Assembly: GCA_009377835.1 (NCBI GenBank)
Contig: WHTG01000008.1
Coordinates: 1-35,306, forward strand
From: Nitriliruptorales bacterium
Lineage (GTDB): Bacteria; Actinomycetota; Nitriliruptoria; Euzebyales; Egibacteraceae
Direction of reading: 5' to 3'
DNA length: 35,306 bases
How positions within the stretch are numbered: the first letter of the stretch is position 1; each line of letters opens with the position of its first letter. Made by a program: the position numbers and the translations under genes. The notes under the pieces were generated by a model, which saw nothing but the letters and a program-made list of their open reading frames with translations, ran no database searches and was not told where the DNA came from. Of the stretch, positions 7,859-16,128 are shown in pieces.

Positions 7859-8547
7859 AGCCGCCGGTCGTAGCACTCCACCAGCCGCCCGTCATGGTTG
7901 TGATGTGTGTCTCGCCGCGACCAGCCAAGGCGGCGGTAGAAGCGACCGGCGCCCTCGGGGCCCGCGAACGTCACCAGGACGGCCTCGCGACAGCCCGCGA
8001 GCCGGGCAGATTCCAGGAACCTGTCCACCAGACCTGCACCGATGCCGCCGCCGCGGGCGAAGGGTGTCACGGCCACATGCGTGAGGACCGCCGGTGGCGG
8101 CGCGCAGTCGACGGCGGGCATGCCGTGCCAGCGGCGTGCCGCGGCACGCCACCCGAAGCGGAACAGCCCGCCGAGGTACCAGGCCAACCGGGTCCGTACG
8201 AAGAACACCATCTGGCGGGGATGGCCCAGCAGCGCCGCCGTGCCACGCACTGCGAGAGCGAGTCCGTGGCCGCGCAGGACCCAGGCGTAGTGGGCGCCGT
8301 TGCGGACGGTTCCCACCAGGATCCCCTGAGGCCCCGCTGCGGACTGGGCGACGAAGGCGACGGCGTGCGGGCTCTCGACGAATGACTGGTAGTACCGGGT
8401 CAGAAAGCCGTGGCCCAGTCTCCCGAAGAACCCGTGCGGGAGTGTGGTCTTGTGCAGGGCGGCGGCGAAAGCGACGTCGTCGGTGGACATGGGCCGAACG
8501 ATCGCGACGTCGCTCGACGGTGCTGCCCCACTGTCGGCGAGAGTCAT
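7855..8547 (-). CDS. GNAT-family N-acetyltransferase
   Basis: A 230-residue protein with a GNAT fold: the acetyl-CoA-binding loop is GGGIGAGLVDRFLE in motif A, preceded by LTHVAVTPFARG and followed by VLVTFAGPEGAGRFYRRLGW, the usual motif B. The N-terminal region (VAIVRPMSTDDVAFAAALHK) is the first strand and helix. A Phe/Arg-rich insert at about residues 120-155 is larger than in minimal GNATs. The substrate is unknown. The ATG at 8547 begins the conserved part; an upstream extension to 8607 exists and no strong ribosome site decides between them. The stop overlaps the start of the M15-like lipoprotein gene, so the two are translationally coupled; it may modify a wall component, but that is speculation. 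Confidence 0.75.
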   Translation of the reverse strand: MTLADSGAAPSSDVAIVRPMSTDDVAFAAALHKTTLPHGFFGRLGHGFLTRYYQSFVESPHAVAFVAQSAAGPQGILVGTVRNGAHYAWVLRGHGLALAVRGTAALLGHPRQMVFFVRTRLAWYLGGLFRFGWRAAARRWHGMPAVDCAPPPAVLTHVAVTPFARGGGIGAGLVDRFLESARLAGCREAVLVTFAGPEGAGRFYRRLGWSRRDTHHNHDGRLVECYDRRL

Positions 8548-8603
8548 CCCGGTCAGGCTAACCAAGGATCTGCCCGAGACCGTGGAGCCGGAACAGGGCA
8601 GCG

Positions 8604-9785
8604 TCACGCGGGCCGGCTGTCACCCGTCAGGTCACGCAGCAGCTTCACGCCCTCCTCAGGGCCCGTGACCAGCAGCCGGTCGCCCGCGACGAGAGTGCGC
8701 GTGCTGCGCGGGCGGTAGATCCAGCGCCCCTCTCGCTGGATGCCGAGCACGTACATTCCGGTCTCGGTCTCCAGCGACAGGTCGCGCAGGGACTGTCCCT
8801 CGCCTGGACAGCCGGGGGCCACGACGGCGTCGGACACCAACTCGTCGGCTTCGGCAAGGGCCGCCTTGACCACTGGATGCGGGTCGTCATCGCCCTCGGC
8901 CAGACGTGTCATCTCCTGCGCCGCGTCGGCGATCTGCTCGGATGACAACGCGATCTGCAGCACGCCGCGCAGTTCGTTCAGCTCCTCGTCGTCCGCTTCC
9001 GCTGCCGCGCGCAGCACCCACGTCTGCAGGTCGTTGTACAGATCGTCACACCGGTCCTCCAGCGCCGACACTTCGCGCACCAGCCCGAGGTCCTGGAACA
9101 GGATCGCCGAGTACGCCAGGCCGACCGCGACCTCGGTGACGTTCTTCATCTCCACGAGCATGTCGATGGCGCGGTCGAGATTGGTCAGCCGCCCAACCGT
9201 CTTCGGAGGCGGCAGGTGGAAGGGCTCGCCGCCGGCGAGTTCCCGTACCAGATCCACACCCTCGGCGGGCCCCTGCAGGAACAGCACGTCGTTGTCCTGC
9301 AACACCGTCTCACCGGACGGGCCGTGCACGTAGTCGACGTCGCGGCGAATCGCGATCACCCACATGCCGGTTTCACTGGGCAGCGCCAGGTCGCGCAGCG
9401 AGCGCGACGCGAGCTGGTTGCCGCCACGCAGCTTGACGCGCGCGACGATCTCCTCGGCGTGGCGCAGGTCGTCGCGCAACTCTCCCGGGACGTCGATGTC
9501 CTTGAGTACGACTCTGGCGATGTCCTCCGCCGCGTCGGCGATCTCCTCGATCGCGTTCGCGAGGTTCAATACGCCGGCCAGTTGCTCGGCGTCGTCGACG
9601 GAGCGGGTCGCGAGCAGGCACACGACGCGCATCTCGTGCACTGCGGCGTCCATACGGTCCTCGAGCCGAAGGACCTCACGGCCGAGGTCGTCGTCACCGA
9701 AGAACACGGCGGCGTAGGCCAGGTCGACCATGAGCTCCGATGCGTCTTTCGCCTCGACCAGAAGCTCTTTGACGGTGCGGCGCAT
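8604..9785 (-). CDS. Duplicated PhoU-TrkA_C protein, likely transporter regulator
   Basis: A 393-residue soluble protein made of two similar halves. Each half has an acidic helical PhoU-like segment (LAYAAVFFGDDDLGREVLRLED in half 1; LAYSAILFQDLGLVREVSALED in half 2) followed by a TrkA_C/RCK_C domain (SLRDLALPSETGMWVIAIRR and SLRDLSLETETGMYVLGIQR, each ending in an L-L-x-GP-x-EGV segment). TrkA_C domains bind small ligands and regulate ion channels or transporters; PhoU-like domains are also regulatory. The stop of the MgtE-like transporter lies 13 bp upstream and the ribosome site AAGGAAGG sits in that gap, so the two form an operon. A cytoplasmic regulatory subunit for divalent-cation transport is the likely role. 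Confidence 0.82.
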   Translation of the reverse strand: MRRTVKELLVEAKDASELMVDLAYAAVFFGDDDLGREVLRLEDRMDAAVHEMRVVCLLATRSVDDAEQLAGVLNLANAIEEIADAAEDIARVVLKDIDVPGELRDDLRHAEEIVARVKLRGGNQLASRSLRDLALPSETGMWVIAIRRDVDYVHGPSGETVLQDNDVLFLQGPAEGVDLVRELAGGEPFHLPPPKTVGRLTNLDRAIDMLVEMKNVTEVAVGLAYSAILFQDLGLVREVSALEDRCDDLYNDLQTWVLRAAAEADDEELNELRGVLQIALSSEQIADAAQEMTRLAEGDDDPHPVVKAALAEADELVSDAVVAPGCPGEGQSLRDLSLETETGMYVLGIQREGRWIYRPRSTRTLVAGDRLLVTGPEEGVKLLRDLTGDSRPA

Positions 9786-9798
9786 GATGCCTTCCTTG

Positions 9799-11061
9799 TC
9801 AGCCGATGCCGAGCAGCGCGATTGCGGTGACCAGGCACAGAATGCCCAAGAAGTCCATTGTCGCGGTCACCACCGGCACGCCGTAATTGTCAGGGTCCAG
9901 TCCGAAGCGGTACGAGGTCGTCGCCGCGTAGTACGACACCAGGAACAGCAGTGCACTGGCGAGCAGCCCGCCGAGCAACGCGACCAGGATGAGTCGGAGG
10001 ACCCCGGGAGAAGCAAGTCCGACGACACTCGACGCGGCCTGAGCCAGCATGCCGACAGCGCCGAATGCGGCAACCGCGAGCAGCACGACGAGTGTGCCGT
10101 CCAGCAGGGCCGGACGGTCGGGCAGCCGACGGGGCTCCACCAGGCCGAGGTGCAGCTGGGAGGCCAGCCGCGCCGACAGGATCCCGCCGAGTGCTCCGCA
10201 GGTGGAGATGAACGGGGGGATCGCCACCAGCAGCGCCGGGCTGGCGATCAGCGCCTCCAGGCGCGCGGAGAGCACCGTGCCGGCGAGGATGCCCATGGTC
10301 CCCGCGTACGCCAGCACCGGCAGGCTCTCGTTGACGATGCGACGGGCGATGTCCCCGGCGTGACCCAGGCCGGCCGCCGTTGCCGCCAACACGGCCACGC
10401 CGAGGACGCCGCCCAGAACACCCTGGACCACGTCGTTGCCCACAGCCAGTGCCGCAAGCATGATCGCCGGCAGGGTCGAGATGTCCGCGAACGTGCTGAT
10501 GATCGGGACGCCGATGGCGTCCATGTCCCAGCCGCGGTCGGCAGCCGTTCGAGCAAGTACCAGCACGACCGCCAGCACGGCGACGCTCGACGCGGCGGCA
10601 GCAAGGAACGACACGATGAGAAGGGCCCACAGGCTGATGGTCGGCAGTCCGAAGGCGGCGGCGCTCGCCCGCGCGAGCAGTGCCAGCAGTCCGGCGGTGA
10701 TCACCGTCAGGAGCATCGACGCTTCGACGTTCTGCCGCAGGAACGATTCCCGCCCCCAGTCGGCCGTGTACTGGCCCGTCATGATGCCCGTGCCCAGGCG
10801 TGCGCCCATGGCACCGAAGATCGCGCCACGCATGCCGATCGCGGCGGGGACCAGGACCAGCAGTCCGGGCAGGCGCTCCAACATCCCCTCCATCGCCCCG
10901 AGGATCAGCCCCGCGACGGTCGTGACGGACACGAGGATGCCCAATGCGGTCAGTCCCTGGCGCACCGTGGAGCGTTCGCGGCGCCAGTGGCTGAACACCG
11001 CGCCGGTCAGCGCGGGCATGTTCGGAATGGGTAGCCGCCGACGGGCAGGGCGTGAGGACAT
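9799..11061 (-). CDS. MgtE/SLC41-like divalent-cation transporter, two membrane domains in tandem
   Basis: A 420-residue membrane protein with two copies of the MgtE integral-membrane domain in one chain. The first contains GMRGAIFGAMGARLGTGI and DAIGVPIISTFADI; the second contains FISTCGALGGILSARLASQL and DPDNYGVPVVTATMDFLG. The paired Pro/Gly-rich helices and D-x-(D)-x-x-GVP segments match the Mg2+ pore region of MgtE. Unlike bacterial MgtE it lacks the N and CBS domains and resembles the internally duplicated SLC41 arrangement. Sensing may therefore be delegated to the PhoU-TrkA_C protein encoded next. Mg2+ is the most likely substrate; other divalent cations cannot be excluded. ATG 11061 was preferred over an upstream frame to 11124 because the latter would enter the divergent promoter. 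Confidence 0.85.
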   Translation of the reverse strand: MSSRPARRRLPIPNMPALTGAVFSHWRRERSTVRQGLTALGILVSVTTVAGLILGAMEGMLERLPGLLVLVPAAIGMRGAIFGAMGARLGTGIMTGQYTADWGRESFLRQNVEASMLLTVITAGLLALLARASAAAFGLPTISLWALLIVSFLAAAASSVAVLAVVLVLARTAADRGWDMDAIGVPIISTFADISTLPAIMLAALAVGNDVVQGVLGGVLGVAVLAATAAGLGHAGDIARRIVNESLPVLAYAGTMGILAGTVLSARLEALIASPALLVAIPPFISTCGALGGILSARLASQLHLGLVEPRRLPDRPALLDGTLVVLLAVAAFGAVGMLAQAASSVVGLASPGVLRLILVALLGGLLASALLFLVSYYAATTSYRFGLDPDNYGVPVVTATMDFLGILCLVTAIALLGIG

Positions 11062-11090
11062 CGCGGCGGGAGTGTAGGGACGCTGCTCGG

Positions 11091-11096
11091 TACGAT
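11091..11096 (+). promoter_or_regulatory. Candidate -10 element for the acyl-CoA dehydrogenase gene
   Basis: TACGAT at 11091-11096 fits the TAnnnT consensus in the 80-bp divergent gap, 45 bp before the ATG at 11142. There is no convincing -35, as is common for actinobacterial promoters. Confidence 0.3.
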
Positions 11097-11141
11097 CTGC
11101 CACCCCGTCGCCATTGCTCAGCACCGCAGGAGCTCGCCACG

Positions 11142-12293
11142 ATGACCGGCCTGTTCACGTTGACCGACGACCACGTCGCGTTCCGCAAGGTCCTACGACA
11201 GATCTGCGAGGACCGCATCGCGCCGCGGGCCGCGGAGATCGACGAGAGCGAGGAGTTCCCGTGGGACGTCAAGCAGGTGCTCGCTGAGAACGGCCTGCTG
11301 GGTCTGCACATCCCCGAGGCGTACGGCGGGGCCGGTGCCGACACACTGACCTTCGCGGTCCTGGTCGAGGAGATCGCCCGCGTCGACGCAGCCTCGTCGG
11401 TCATCGCCCTGGTGCAGAAGCTCGGCAGCGTGCCGATCCTGATGGGCGCCAGCGAGGAGCAGAAGCAGGAGTGGTTCCCGCGCATCGCGTCGGGCGAGGA
11501 CCTCATCTCGTACTGCATCTCCGAAGCCGACGCGGGCTCCGACCCTGCCGCCATGAAGACCACCGCCCGCCGCGAGGGTGACGAGTACGTCATCAACGGC
11601 ACGAAGGTGTGGATTTCGATGGCCGGGCCATCCAGCCTCTACACGGTGCTGGCGAAGACAGACCCGGAGAAGGGCGCGAGGGGCGTGTCCGCGTTCCTCG
11701 TCCGCTCCGACGACACCGGCTTCGCGGTGGGGAAGAAGGAGCGCAAGCTTGGGATCAAGGGCTCGCCGACGTGCCAGGTCCACTTCGACAACTGCCGGAT
11801 CCCCGCGGACCGGCTCATCGGCGAGGAGGGGAAGGGCTTCACCTATGCGATGCAGGCGTTCGACCACACACGGCTGGTGGTCGGGGCGCAGGCCGTCGGG
11901 ATCGCACAGGGCGCCATCGACGCCGCCACCGCGTACATGAAGGAGCGCGAGCAGTTCGGCCGGCCGATCGGCTCGTTCCAGGGGCTGCAGTTCATGCTTG
12001 CCGACATGGCGATCGAGACCGAGGCGGCTCGGCAACTGGTCTACGTCGCCGCGGCGAAGGCAGACCGGGACGACGCCGACCTCACGCTGTTCAGTTCGAT
12101 GGCGAAGTGCAAGGCAGCGGATGTCGCGATGGCCGTGACCACCGATGCAGTCCAGATCTTCGGCGGGTACGGCTACGTCAAGGACTATCCCGTGGAGCGC
12201 TACATGCGCGACGCCAAGATCACCCAGATCTACGAGGGCACGCAGCAGATCCAGCGGGTGGTCATATCGCGCCAGCTGCTCGGCCGGCTGTAG
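11142..12293 (+). CDS. Acyl-CoA dehydrogenase (FAD-dependent)
   Basis: A 383-residue enzyme of standard length. The sequence begins LFTLTDDHVAFRKVLRQICE, carries YCISEADAGSDPAAMKTTAR in place of the more usual LTEPxxGSD signature, and ends with QIFGGYGYVKDYPVERYMRD and IYEGTQQIQR, where Glu365 aligns with the catalytic base. It should introduce a trans-2,3 double bond into an acyl-CoA, with FAD as cofactor and ETF as acceptor. AGGAG lies 9 nt before the ATG. It is only moderately similar to the enzyme at 712 and the two look like distinct subfamilies. A GNAT gene and a hotdog thioesterase follow on the same strand; the thioesterase makes an acyl-CoA theme plausible for this small cluster. Confidence 0.93.
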   Translation: MTGLFTLTDDHVAFRKVLRQICEDRIAPRAAEIDESEEFPWDVKQVLAENGLLGLHIPEAYGGAGADTLTFAVLVEEIARVDAASSVIALVQKLGSVPILMGASEEQKQEWFPRIASGEDLISYCISEADAGSDPAAMKTTARREGDEYVINGTKVWISMAGPSSLYTVLAKTDPEKGARGVSAFLVRSDDTGFAVGKKERKLGIKGSPTCQVHFDNCRIPADRLIGEEGKGFTYAMQAFDHTRLVVGAQAVGIAQGAIDAATAYMKEREQFGRPIGSFQGLQFMLADMAIETEAARQLVYVAAAKADRDDADLTLFSSMAKCKAADVAMAVTTDAVQIFGGYGYVKDYPVERYMRDAKITQIYEGTQQIQRVVISRQLLGRL

Positions 12294-12304
12294 CGGCCAC
12301 CAGG

Positions 12305-13109
12305 GTGACATCGGTCCGAAACGCTCGCCGTGGCGACCTCGCGTCGGTCGTCGCCGTCATGAACGCCGTGGACGTCGCCGCGCTGGGCGAACCCGACACC
12401 ACCGAGGAGGACATCGCCACCGGCTGGGACGAGTCGGTCTTCGACGTGTGCTCCGATGCCTTCGTCGCCGAGGACGACGATGAGGTCATCGGTTACGGCG
12501 AGTTGTATCCGCGCGAGGAGCAGACGTTCGACGCGGATGTCTACGTGCACCCCGACGCCGCCGACGAGGTCGCGAAGGCCCTGCTGGATGCGGTGATGGC
12601 ACGCGCGGCGACACGCGGGGGCGCCGGCGTCCGGCTTGCGACGTGGGTGCCGGTCGGCGACCGCAGCGGCCGCGCGTTCGCGGCGGCGGGGTTCAAGTCT
12701 GTTCGCACGTTCGTGCGGATGCGGTACTCCGGCGACGGCATCCCCGCCGCGCCGGATCCCCCGGCCGGGATCGTGTTGCGCCCGTTTGACCAGGGACGCG
12801 ATGCCCCGCTGGTGCACGAAGTGCTCGTGGAGGCCTTCGCCGGCCACGTCCGCCCGATGACACCGTCGCTGGAAAGATTCACCGAGCAGCATCTCGACCA
12901 CCCCGACTTCCGGCCGGGACTGTGGGTGCTCGCGGAGCACGACAGCCACGTGGTCGGCGCCATCACCGTGTTCGACCATGGCGATATCGGGTTCATCCGT
13001 CATGTCGGCGTGCGGTCGGGCCACCGCGGGCGGGGGATCGGCGCGGCTGTACACCCGTCTCGGCTTCCGCATCCTGCAGCAGCTCGAACTGGTGGAACGA
13101 CGGCTGTGA
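12305..13109 (+). pseudogene. Tandem-GNAT acetyltransferase with internal deletion
   Basis: From GTG 12305 the frame encodes an N-terminal GNAT-like half (NARRGDLASVVAVMNAV to about residue 145) and a second GNAT half (IVLRPFDQGRDAPLVHEVL, then IGFIRHVGVRSGHRGRGIG). Immediately after GRGIG the expected helix, strand and Asn-containing turn are absent. The normal ending, ARLYTRLGFRILQQLELVER, is present in another frame at 13041-13109 and stops with TGA overlapping the thioesterase GTG. About 30 residues of motif A/B, with a change of frame, therefore seem to have been lost. As it stands the open frame continues through the thioesterase to 13621, giving a possible 438-residue fusion. Acetyltransferase activity is unlikely because the acetyl-CoA site is incomplete. 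An assembly error is the main alternative. Confidence 0.7.
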
Positions 13110-13621
13110 CGCTGGAGCCCAGACCTGTCTCGGCGAGCGAGGTGACGTTCGCGCGCACGATGACACAGGCGGACGCGAACCTGGTGGGCAACATCCACGG
13201 CGGCGTGATCATGAAGGAGGTCGATGTCGCCGGCGGCACGGCGGCCGCACGCCACGCCGGCGGCGTCTGCGTCACCGCCGCCATCGACGAACTGTCGTTC
13301 CTTCAACCGGTGCACATCGGGGACGTGCTGGTCGTCTCGGCGCGGGTCAACGCCGTGGGGAAGACGTCGCTGGAGGTCGGGGTCCGCGTGGAGGCGGAGC
13401 CGTGGCAGGGCGGTGAGCGCCGGCACACCACCAGCGCGTACTTGCTGTTCGTGTGCCTCGGCCAGGACGGCAGGCCACGGGAGGTCCCGCCGCTGATCGT
13501 CGAGACGGACGACGAGCGGCGACGCGAGCAGCAGGCGCAGATCCGCCGTCAGGCCCGCAAGGAGCGCATTCAGCGCCTGGGGTCGTACGGTCCGGGACCC
13601 GCACCGCAACCTGATAGCTGA
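13106..13621 (+). CDS. Acyl-CoA thioesterase, hotdog fold
   Basis: A 171-residue single-hotdog thioesterase of the BACH/YciA type, expected to hydrolyse acyl-CoA to free acid and CoA. The signature region is NLVGNIHGGVIMKEVDVAGG, where the His-Gly-Gly and following Asp are typical of the active-site helix. It is followed by TAAIDELSFLQPVHIGDVL and a basic C-terminal tail (RRQARKERIQRL). GTG 13106 was chosen because it overlaps the TGA of the original GNAT frame (GTGA) and gives the usual N-terminal length. Because of the deletion in the GNAT gene this protein is now in frame with upstream coding sequence, so a fusion product is also possible. A strong hairpin follows the gene. Confidence 0.85.
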   Translation: MTLEPRPVSASEVTFARTMTQADANLVGNIHGGVIMKEVDVAGGTAAARHAGGVCVTAAIDELSFLQPVHIGDVLVVSARVNAVGKTSLEVGVRVEAEPWQGGERRHTTSAYLLFVCLGQDGRPREVPPLIVETDDERRREQQAQIRRQARKERIQRLGSYGPGPAPQPDS

Positions 13622-13634
13622 CGCATCGTCCCGC

Positions 13635-13709
13635 TCGCCCAGCCCGTTGTTCCGTCGTCTGCCACGGTCAGGCCGGCTGAACCGACGAAGCAACGGGGCG
13701 GTTGGGCGA
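13635..13709. terminator. Large bidirectional terminator hairpin
   Basis: The arms 13643-13657 and 13683-13697 pair over 15 positions with two mismatches. The stem is extended outward by tcgccc (13635-13640) against gggcga (13704-13709). The structure lies exactly between the convergent stops of the thioesterase (13621) and the TIGR03089 gene (13714) and can end transcription from both sides. No U-tract is present. Confidence 0.6.
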
Positions 13710-13713
13710 CGGT

Positions 13714-14469
13714 TTAGAGGGGGCGGGTGGTGCCGTGGTCGAGAACGTGGGTGCAACGCTCATCGGCCGCGCGCGCCGCGGCGAGGGCGGCGTCGGTTGT
13801 GGGACACCACACCACCGATGCGCCCGACACGACCGGCGCGGTCACAACCTCGACGCTGTCACGCAGCGTTGCCGTCACCAGGAGCCGGTCCGTGGCGCCC
13901 AACACAGGCGCCGGCGCCAGGTCCGCGTGCGTGTGGACCGTGCCGTCGCGTTCCAGTGCGACATCGTCCGCCTGCACGTCGGGGTCGTCGTAGTCGTCGG
14001 CGAAGGCCAGCACGTCGTCACCGTAGGCGATGCCCGGCGGATCACCGGCGACGCGCCCACCGATCCCCGCGCCGATGACGACGAGCCCCGGATGGTCACC
14101 CGCGCCCGCCGGCACCGCCGTCTCCGAGACGAACAGGACGTCGGCTGCCCGATCGATGTCGACGGTGCTGGCGACAAGCACCCGTGCTCCGACCTTCCAC
14201 GCGCCCGCCAGCACCACGGCTGCGGTCCAGTGGTCGTGCAGCATCAGTGCCACGCGGGCGCCACGCTCCAGGCGCAGCTCCTCGACCAGCAAGTTCGCCG
14301 TCTTCGACGCCCAGTTGTCGAACGTGGCGAACGACAACTCCGTGCGCTCCCCGCTGGTCGGCCCGTAGTACGTCATCAGTGGGCGATGACCCTGCACCCG
14401 TACCTGGTGCGCCAGCAGCGCGCCGAGCGGGCGGCGAGTCGCTGCGGCTGGTTGGCCTTCTTGTGTCAT
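13714..14469 (-). CDS. TIGR03089-family AMP-ligase-like protein
   Basis: A 251-residue protein resembling only the N-terminal part of acyl-CoA synthetases/AMP-dependent ligases. Residues about 15-110 give the typical start (RPLMTYYGPTSGERTELSFA, TFDNWASKTANLLVEELRLE, GARVALMLHDHWTAAVVLAG). The ATP-binding P-loop-like motif and the C-terminal lid of true ligases are missing, as in the whole TIGR03089 family, so catalysis is doubtful. In mycobacteria the homologue (Rv3268) also neighbours an LCP protein gene (Rv3267), and the same pairing is seen here in divergent orientation. That conserved link hints at a cell-wall role, but no function is established. The ATG at 14469 gives the conserved N-terminus. 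Confidence 0.82.
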   Translation of the reverse strand: MTQEGQPAAATRRPLGALLAHQVRVQGHRPLMTYYGPTSGERTELSFATFDNWASKTANLLVEELRLERGARVALMLHDHWTAAVVLAGAWKVGARVLVASTVDIDRAADVLFVSETAVPAGAGDHPGLVVIGAGIGGRVAGDPPGIAYGDDVLAFADDYDDPDVQADDVALERDGTVHTHADLAPAPVLGATDRLLVTATLRDSVEVVTAPVVSGASVVWCPTTDAALAAARAADERCTHVLDHGTTRPL

Positions 14470-14495
14470 CGCGTACCCTTGGCTCCAACGACTAG

Positions 14496-14513
14496 ATGAC
14501 CCTCTATGGTCAT
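14496..14513. promoter_or_regulatory. Inverted repeat in the TIGR03089/LCP divergent promoter region
   Basis: ATGACC-N6-GGTCAT is a perfect 6-6-6 inverted repeat at 14496-14513 in the 100-bp divergent gap. It includes TATGGT (14505-14510), a possible -10 for the LCP operon. The position suits an operator controlling one or both directions; no regulator is identified. Confidence 0.35.
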
Positions 14514-14569
14514 TGCCATTCTGCTGCAGCCGACTTCCCCGATCTTGTTGCTGCCGCGCACCTGAACCG

Positions 14570-16060
14570 ATGACGAGAAGACAACCACCTCGCCCTGCGG
14601 CGCGGCCTTCGCGGCGGCGTCGTCGTCCTCTGCTCCGGCTTCTGGCCGGATTCGTCGTCGCCGTCCTGGTCGGCGTCGCCACCGCCGCCGGGGCGGTGCA
14701 CTGGGGCCTGGCGAAGATCGACCGCACCACCGTCGCGGGCCTGGTCAACGGTCGCGCACAGGCAGCCGAGTCGATGCGGGAGGATGTCGGACCGCGCCTG
14801 CTCAACGTGCTCGTCGTCGGCAACGACAGCCGCGACGGCATGACTGCCGAGGAGCGGCGGACCTTTGGAACCGGGCGTTTCGACGGCGCCCGCACCGATA
14901 CGATCATGCTGCTGCAACTGGAGGTCGGCGGGCCGGGTCGGTCAGCGGTGCTGTCATTCCCACGCGATCTGTTGGTCACCCGCTGCGACGGCACCCGCGG
15001 CCGCATCAACGCCGCGCACGGCATCGGCGTCGAACGCGACGGCGACGGCGCGTCGTGCCTCGTCGAGACGGTTTCGGACGTCACCGGCGTGTCGATCAAC
15101 CACTACGTCGAGGTGAGCTTTGCGGGGTTCCTGCGCGTGGTCGACGCCCTCGGGGGGGTCGACCTGTATCTCGACGAACCGCTGTACGACGAGAAGGCGC
15201 ACCTCGACGTGCCTGCGGGGTGCGTGCGTCTGGAGGGCGCGAGCGCGCTGGGATTCGTGCGCGCCCGCCACCTGGACAACGACTTCGGCCGGATCGCACG
15301 TCAGCAGCGCTTCCTCAAGGAGGCGCTGCGCGAGGCGACCGACGTGGGTGTCCTGGCGAACCCGAGCAAGCTGTACCGCATCATCGATGCCGCGGCGGGG
15401 TCGCTGCAGACCGACGAGGATCTCGGCCTTGCCGAGATGCGCGAGATCGCGTTGGGGATGCAGTCGCTCACGGCGAACGGCCTCGAGGTCTACACCGTCC
15501 CTGGCGAGGCGACGGTGAGAAACTCCAGCTGGTACGTCGTGGAGGATTCCAAGGCGGCCGAGGCGCTGTACGCGTCGTTCCGTGACGGCAGCGTCGTGCG
15601 GAACGGGCCGCCGTCCCCACCCGAAGACGACCGCCCCGGCCTCCCACCCGTGACCGTGTTGAACGCGTCGGACCGGGTCGGCGCCGCGGCAGCGGCAGCT
15701 GCGGTGGTCGAGGCGGATGCGTTCACCGTCTCCGAGGTGGGCAACGCGGAGATCGGTGGTCTGGACCGCACAAGGATCCTGCATCCGCCTGCATTCGCGT
15801 CCGCCGCCGAGCGACTCGCCGAGTTGTTTCCCGGCGCCGACGTGATCGAAGGCGTCGACGGGCTGCCGCTGACCGTGAAGCTGGGGGCCGACGCCGCGGT
15901 GGACGAGTTGCGAGAACGAGCGCGCGCGTCGGAGGCGGCCACGGAATCACGCGGACATGCCCCCTCCTCCGCTGCAGGGGGTGACAGGGCGGAGAAAGAG
16001 CGAGCGCCCGCGACGGAGCCGACGTACCGTGGCGCCGGGTTGACCGACGTCGACTGCTAG
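14570..16060 (+). CDS. LytR-CpsA-Psr (LCP) family ligase with LytR_C domain
   Basis: A 496-residue membrane-anchored protein. After an Arg-rich cytoplasmic start there is one transmembrane helix (LLAGFVVAVLVGVATAAGAV), then the LCP catalytic domain: NVLVVGNDSRDG, RTDTIMLLQL, VLSFPRDLLV, GRINAAHGIG and RARHLDNDFGRIARQQRFLK, whose conserved Arg/Asp residues bind the polyprenyl pyrophosphate and metal. A LytR_C domain follows (VTVLNASDRVGAAAAAAAVV). LCP enzymes transfer undecaprenyl-linked glycopolymers (arabinogalactan, teichoic acid, capsule) to peptidoglycan. The ATG at 14570 starts the basic leader. The tail ends TYRGAGLTDVDC, with a terminal Cys as in the next gene. A similar LCP gene follows after 68 bp. 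Confidence 0.92.
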   Translation: MTRRQPPRPAARPSRRRRRPLLRLLAGFVVAVLVGVATAAGAVHWGLAKIDRTTVAGLVNGRAQAAESMREDVGPRLLNVLVVGNDSRDGMTAEERRTFGTGRFDGARTDTIMLLQLEVGGPGRSAVLSFPRDLLVTRCDGTRGRINAAHGIGVERDGDGASCLVETVSDVTGVSINHYVEVSFAGFLRVVDALGGVDLYLDEPLYDEKAHLDVPAGCVRLEGASALGFVRARHLDNDFGRIARQQRFLKEALREATDVGVLANPSKLYRIIDAAAGSLQTDEDLGLAEMREIALGMQSLTANGLEVYTVPGEATVRNSSWYVVEDSKAAEALYASFRDGSVVRNGPPSPPEDDRPGLPPVTVLNASDRVGAAAAAAAVVEADAFTVSEVGNAEIGGLDRTRILHPPAFASAAERLAELFPGADVIEGVDGLPLTVKLGADAAVDELRERARASEAATESRGHAPSSAAGGDRAEKERAPATEPTYRGAGLTDVDC

Positions 16061-16128
16061 CTTTTGCAGCGGCCCGGGGTACCCGGTCGTCGCACGCAGC
16101 ATCCGGATCGTCGAAAGGCCGCGCCGCC

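Noticed and set aside
9890-11602. 570-codon frame antisense to and beyond the MgtE-like gene
   Set aside because: No family motif, strongly biased composition, and it runs through the divergent promoter and the start of the acyl-CoA dehydrogenase.
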